This document shows positions 9,406 through 13,386 of a stretch of DNA of 13,386 bases, one piece after another. The position numbers and the translations under genes are program-made. The number at the start of each line of letters is the position of its first letter. Positions within the stretch are counted from its first letter, which is position 1. Source of the DNA: Cerioporus squamosus (Eukaryota > Basidiomycota > Agaricomycetes > Polyporales > Polyporaceae); NCBI GenBank assembly GCA_022592435.1, contig JABYQS010000782.1:1-13386 (forward strand). Direction: 5' to 3'. The notes under the pieces were generated by a model that ran no database searches, was not told the DNA's origin, and was given only the letters and a program-made list of their open reading frames with translations.

Positions 9406-10710
9406 ATGCTCGCTGTTCATGCGCTATTCGCCCTCGGCGTTCTCTCTGCAGGCGTGGCCCCTACTCTCTCCGCTCCACCGCTGCGTCCGGTCCGGTCGAG
9501 ATTCCTCGACTCGCAGGTGGAGTCCCACAGCAGCCATGGCTCACGCCCGCGTCATCCGCTGACTCACGACACATGCCTATACGCCAACGCTACCACTCTC
9601 TCGGACATCACATTCTCTGGCCTGTCTTCTGAATCTTCGTCGACGGACTTCGCGGATCTCGGTACCTGCCTGTGTCTCTCCGGGTTATCGACGACTCTTG
9701 ACGGCCTGTCCTCCATTGCCTCCTTGGTTGACGAAGTCGGTCTGCATGAAGTGGAACAAGTATTCGGCACATATGTGAGTTATTGCTGGGCCATTCGCGT
9801 CCGTATGAGTGGACTGAAGTGTGTGTATGCGTTACAGATCACGTCTTCTTCCTCCGCGAAGGCGTGCACCTACCCTCCGAACTCGAAACCGACGTGTACG
9901 CGCGACAATCTCTGCGGATTCTCCTGCAACCCACCCTTTGAAGCAGTTGGAGATTCCTGCGTCTGCGTTAGCTCGAGTGGGTGCGGATCGACTCCTCCCC
10001 CGGTTACTTGTCAGGCTTCCGGCAAGACTCGACGTCTTTCGAAGCGCTCAACGATCTCCACCCTCGCGATGGCGCAATCCGCATGCGAGCATGACGAGAC
10101 GGTAAGCGATCATTGTCGATTCGCTCAGACTCAGGTGCGAAGCTCAACGTTCAATCCGATGACAGGTGTGCGGTGCCTTCGACGGCGCCACAGCGAACTT
10201 CCAATGTGTCGACGTCCAGACAAGGCTAGATAGTTGTGAGTACCCGCTGCATAACCGCTATCTCCTCGAAACTCAATCTGGCTCCAAGGCGGCGGATGCA
10301 TGATGCCCAACCCATTCGGATTCCGCGTGAACGATCGTGCCAGCGGGGTCGATTGTACGGCGATCCCATTCGTAGACTCTGTCTCGTGCAGTGTCGGGAG
10401 ATGCGTTGTCCAGAGCTGTCTCTCTGGCTGGACCGTCGACGCCCAGGGGACGGGCTGCATTCAGGAGCAGTCCATCCGTGGCGACGCCTCCACCCTTCTC
10501 GTGCAGACCCTTCGCCGTTCTCTCGCTCTTGAGTCGCATCATAATGGAACTGGCAACGACAACGACCACAACCTGAAGCCGCACTCTGACGTATCCTGGC
10601 GTGTCCCGGACATTCGCTCTGAGGCCGTTCACGAAGACCGTACTCAGCCCGCTTCCATGCAGTTCAAGGAGGATTGGACGCGAATTCCCGACTACCGCCG
10701 ACACGCCTAA
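9406..10710 (+). CDS. Secreted cysteine-rich protein with CPL1-like (PriA-like) domain
   Basis: Four exons: 9406-9774, 9838-10101, 10166-10235 and 10289-10710, giving 374 aa. Introns are 63, 64 and 53 nt (GTGAGT...TTACAG, GTAAGC...GACAG, GTGAGT...CCAAG); the first two are phase 0, the third phase 1 and splits Cys235. Residues 1-23 are a signal peptide (hydrophobic stretch, cleavage near TLSA-PP). The mature part has 21 cysteines. Around 133-172 is a Cys-dense module with CTRDNLCGFSC. A Lys-Arg pair at 192-193 could be a Kex2 site. The CPL1-like domain spans about 206-291: ETVCGAF, FQCVD, DSCGGCM, PNPFG, GVDC, CSVGRCVV, GW, GC. A hydrophilic tail of about 80 residues follows. Two N-glycosylation sequons are visible (NAT at 61, NGT in the tail). 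Relatives include Lentinula PriA and Cryptococcus Cpl1, secreted cell-surface proteins; the role here is unknown. No frame damage is seen. Family membership is from remembered motifs. Confidence 0.88.
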
Positions 10711-11067
10711 ATTATCATATGATCAAGGTTATCTGTAACTCTCCATCCGCGCTCCCTCTGTCAGCTCTCTACTGTCTCCTTGAATTGTCTAGCTAATCGC
10801 CTGTACATGTAGTCTCCCCCTTGCCTATGTGATACCTCTCCGCGAACTGCTATCAGGCCCCGAAATTCCCTTAGATATGACGAAGACCAAACTCGTGACG
10901 CCATGCGCTAGGTCCCCACACCTTACACGTAGCACTTGCTCCGAGCTGCTCACAAGACACCGCAAGAAAGTGCGCCAAAGCAAGCAAATGCATTATTCAG
11001 TGATACTGTAGCCCCTCACGTCTACTTCACTACGCTCCGTGCTCCTCACCGAACCAGGTCTCCAGTC
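10711..11067. other. Convergent intergenic region between CPL1-like gene and hydrophobin E
   Basis: These 357 bp separate two genes that face each other, so it should contain both 3' untranslated regions. No gene is supported; the only plus-strand frame (10829-11011, 60 codons) has no recognisable feature. Confidence 0.5.
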
Positions 11068-11503
11068 TTAGAGGAAGATGGGCGCGCAGCCGATAGAGAT
11101 CAGACCGCCCTGGGACATGGCGAAGTTAGTACGTGACCCAACCAGACATCATCTGTAATACTCACGACGTTGTTGTTCTGGCAGCAGACAGCGTTGACGA
11201 GCAGGCGTTGCCACCGCCGAGACCAACAGCGGAAATGCCTGAGCATTGGAGGCCGACCTGGCCGGTGATGCTGCTCACATCGACACCGACGAGACCGAGA
11301 AGCACGGAAATGGCGCTCTCGTTGGTCTGAAGCAAAGCGTCAAGCATCAGTACACCGCTCGCTTCCGCAGGGAGCCACCCGTACCTCATGGACCGAGTTG
11401 CAGCATTGGACCTCGCCGGTGCTGCAGTCACCCCGGCGGAGGGGGGTTGCGGCCGCCAAGGAGAGGGACGGGCAAGGAGAGAGAAGCAGCACACGAGCGA
11501 CAT
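11068..11503 (-). pseudogene. Class I hydrophobin, frame broken twice (copy E)
   Basis: Exons by homology (minus strand): 11503-11385 (119 nt), 11326-11166 (161 nt), 11109-11068 (42 nt, ends GCAPIFL-TAA). Introns are 11384-11327 (58 nt, GTACGG...CTTCAG) and 11165-11110 (56 nt, GTGAGT...TCCCAG, with a perfect TACTAAC branch site). The mature frame shows LAAATPLRRGD, then C-X6-CC, X32, C, X13, C, X5, CC, X12, C, as in the intact copies. The start ATG is in a different frame: one base is missing early in exon 1, probably in the second codon (the sequence reads ATGTCGCTCG where a Phe codon is expected). A second base is missing in exon 2 just before Val-Cys-Cys (about 11187-11190), the same codon as in copy A. 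As it stands, translation from the ATG ends in nonsense early in exon 2. TATA box and splice signals are intact. It is most like copy C in exon 2 (ITGQVGL). Confidence 0.85.
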
Positions 11504-11624
11504 GGTGAGTGAGTGTGGGGGTTGGGGGTTGAAAGAGTGACTAGGTTGTGCTTGGGAGCTGAGAGACGAGAAAGACTGCGAACGGGAAGAACGCGATGGG
11601 GACTTGTCGTCGCGCTCCACCAGG

Positions 11625-11632
11625 TTTATATA
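11625..11632 (-). promoter_or_regulatory. TATA box of hydrophobin copy E
   Basis: TATATAAA on the minus strand, 122-129 bp upstream of the copy E start codon. The spacing is the same as in copy C, so the promoter looks preserved although the reading frame is not. Confidence 0.65.
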
Positions 11633-12917
11633 CGGTTCCCGATGGGCTCGTACGCGCCCGTTCACGCGACCGTACGCGACCTTGGGCTGGACGCGTGTTT
11701 CGCGTTGGACGGTGCGTCGTCACACTGTTCCGACCCACACCTCTGCGCGACTCAAAGTTCCTCACCCTCGCAGCCGAGTCCTGTGCGACCACTAGCGCGC
11801 TTCCACTGCGTTGGGGGCGGAATACGTACGCCGAACGGCCACTCCATTCCACCACCTACGCGAGATTGCCCCCGGCGCGGCAGCCTGCGGCAGCTCTGCA
11901 GCAGGAGGGCGCGGTCGGCCACAATGTGACGGGGCGCAGCCGCTATGTACGCGACGCAGGCGGGATTGGCGCTCATGGGGGACAACCTTCTTTCATTTGA
12001 TCGGCTACAATCCGCATGCCGGCCGCACCTTCCAGCTCATCGCGGCGACGGAAGTTTTTGACACGCTGCGCTGTGTCAGACACACCTCGACTCTGAGAAC
12101 TGCAGGCTGGGCAGCGCCGGAGAAGTGAAGCAGGAGGTGCGTGGCGTCGCATTTGATATGATGTACCGTCTCGCATTCGTCAGCTGAACGCTTCTAGTAC
12201 AAGGGACGCCATATAGCGAACAATCTCTTAGCAATCTGGGCGACTTCGGGCGAGGCCTTTCTTGGCCTAGTCCGGTACTTACGAGGGAACGCGGCGCGGC
12301 GTTGTTAGAATTTTGCCTTCATTTTCCGCTGTGACACTGACAGGGTCGAGGGCTGGTCGAGGGTGAGATTCACCGTCATAATCCACTGTCGGAGATCGTG
12401 CTAACTCCCTCGCGTAGGTCTTCTTTGTTTCTTCAAGCTGCTGCCCGCCGCTCGGGCGCCCCGACGGCAGGATGCCTCGAGGCATTGCAGCGCCGTGGAC
12501 TCGGAGTCAGAGTCATCAAGCACGACCCGCAGGCGTTGGACTTGGGCTGCAGTCGGAGGACGCTAGTACTCGCACATCGCCGGTGCGATTCCGCATCGAA
12601 TGTGTGCTTGCGTCCTTCAGAGTCACTGATTCGTGAGCATCGTCTAGCCATCGTTTGGACGTCGTTGTTGTGCTGCACGAGAAACCAACCACGATAATGT
12701 GGCGCGATGTCTGATTCGCAGTATCGCACATACCTGGCACATACCGAGTTCTTTCGCCGTGCCCTAAGGACATACTGAATCGCGAGTCGCCCCGATGTTC
12801 TGCAACAACCCATGTAGTATCAACGCAAACGACGGCATACAAGAAATCATCAACATCCATCGCACTCGCTATTCCAACCCCAGCCTGTCCTTCGTCATTC
12901 GAACGTGTGACTACTCC
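11633..12917. other. Intergenic region between hydrophobins E and F; no gene recognised
   Basis: About 1.3 kb upstream of copy E and downstream of copy F. Overlapping frames of 67-138 codons on both strands show no domain or gene-like context. A 6-bp inverted repeat (GGGGGC...GCCCCC, 11813-11873) encloses an A-box-like motif on the minus strand but does not fold as a tRNA. Confidence 0.5.
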
Positions 12918-13363
12918 TCAGAGGGTGACCGGGACGCAGCCGATGGAGAGGAGGCCCCCCTGCGGTTGTTGTGAGTTACTTCTCGCAGAGACTTCGACGG
13001 TCGCGTTACTTACGACGTTGTTGTTCTCGCAGCACACGGCCTGGGCATCGCAGGTTTCCCGGTGCCGACACCGATCACGGTGATGGGCGAGCAGTTCAGT
13101 CCAACGAGGACGCTGAGGTCCTGGAGGACGATACCGAGAAGGCCGAGGATGATGCCAACGCCCAGCGAGTTCGCCTGTGGGCAACAGCTGTGAGTATGAT
13201 ATTCATCTGTCTCCCGCTACATTGGCTTACGCTCTGGGTTTGCTGGCAGCACTGAATTGGGCCGGTGCTGCAGGTCTGGCGCCTCTCGAGCTCGACGGGG
13301 GTGGCGGCCGCAAGGAGGGGAAGGGCAAGAGCAGAGACAAGCGATAGCGCGAGAGAAGATCAT
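12918..13363 (-). pseudogene. Class I hydrophobin, frame broken twice (copy F)
   Basis: Exons by homology (minus strand): 13363-13231 (133 nt, not a multiple of three), 13174-13014 (161 nt) and 12959-12918 (42 nt, ends GCVPVTL-TGA). Introns are 13230-13175 (56 nt, GTAAGC...CCACAG) and 13013-12960 (54 nt, GTAAGT...CCGCAG). The start reads MIFSRAIA; then one extra base, or two missing, in the signal-peptide region (about 13336-13341) puts [11 protein letters not shown] and the first three cysteines in another frame. In exon 2 one base is missing just before the fourth cysteine (about 13048-13054, after GTG-Lys). All eight cysteines are still encoded with the family spacing. Exon 3 is closest to copy A. 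The promoter would lie beyond the window end. It could be a young pseudogene or carry sequence errors. Confidence 0.83.
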
Positions 13364-13386
13364 GTGGATCGGTGGGTGCGAGGGCG

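Noticed and set aside
11813..11873. tRNA-like element: GGGGGC/GCCCCC ends, A-box-like TCGCGTAGGTGG on the minus strand
   Set aside because: Only about 61 nt, no proper anticodon arm or B box, and the T-arm does not pair. The plus-strand peptide here (GGGIRTPNG) resembles known spurious translations of structured RNA, which drew attention but is not evidence.

Overview
The window looks like nuclear DNA of a filamentous basidiomycete, most likely an Agaricomycete and plausibly a polypore. The evidence is moderately high GC, very short spliceosomal introns (53-74 nt, GT...AG), TATA boxes 90-125 bp upstream of start codons, and the gene content: class I hydrophobins of the mushroom type plus a CPL1/PriA-like secreted cysteine-rich protein. 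The species is not identifiable by eye.

Layout: (1) 116-623, minus strand, a class I hydrophobin whose reading frame is broken twice. (2) 1579-2088, minus, an intact class I hydrophobin (129 aa). (3) 2213-6709, about 4.5 kb with no gene I can support. (4) 6840-7301, plus, an intact class I hydrophobin (113 aa). (5) 7302-9310, mostly empty, with a doubtful cysteine-free hydrophobin-like relic at 8929-9177. (6) 9406-10710, plus, a four-exon, 374-aa secreted cysteine-rich protein with a CPL1-like domain. (7) 11068-11503, minus, a hydrophobin broken twice. (8) 11633-12917, nothing recognised. (9) 12918-13363, minus, a hydrophobin broken twice; its promoter lies beyond the window edge.

The five hydrophobins share one gene model: three exons, two phase-0 introns each placed five codons after a Cys-Cys pair, a second exon of 162 nt (161 in the three broken copies), and the spacing C-X6-CC-X32-C-X13-C-X5-CC-X12-C. 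They are a local tandem family. Such proteins are secreted and self-assemble at air-water interfaces, coating aerial hyphae, spores and fruiting bodies. The CPL1/PriA-like gene adds another secreted cell-surface protein to the neighbourhood.

The most interesting observations are the unequal distribution of damage (six frame-breaking indels in three hydrophobins, none in the other two or in the CPL1-like gene), two of which fall at the same codon in different copies, and the fact that both introns of the intact plus-strand hydrophobin are multiples of three without stop codons. I found no convincing RNA gene, complete mobile element or new type of system.
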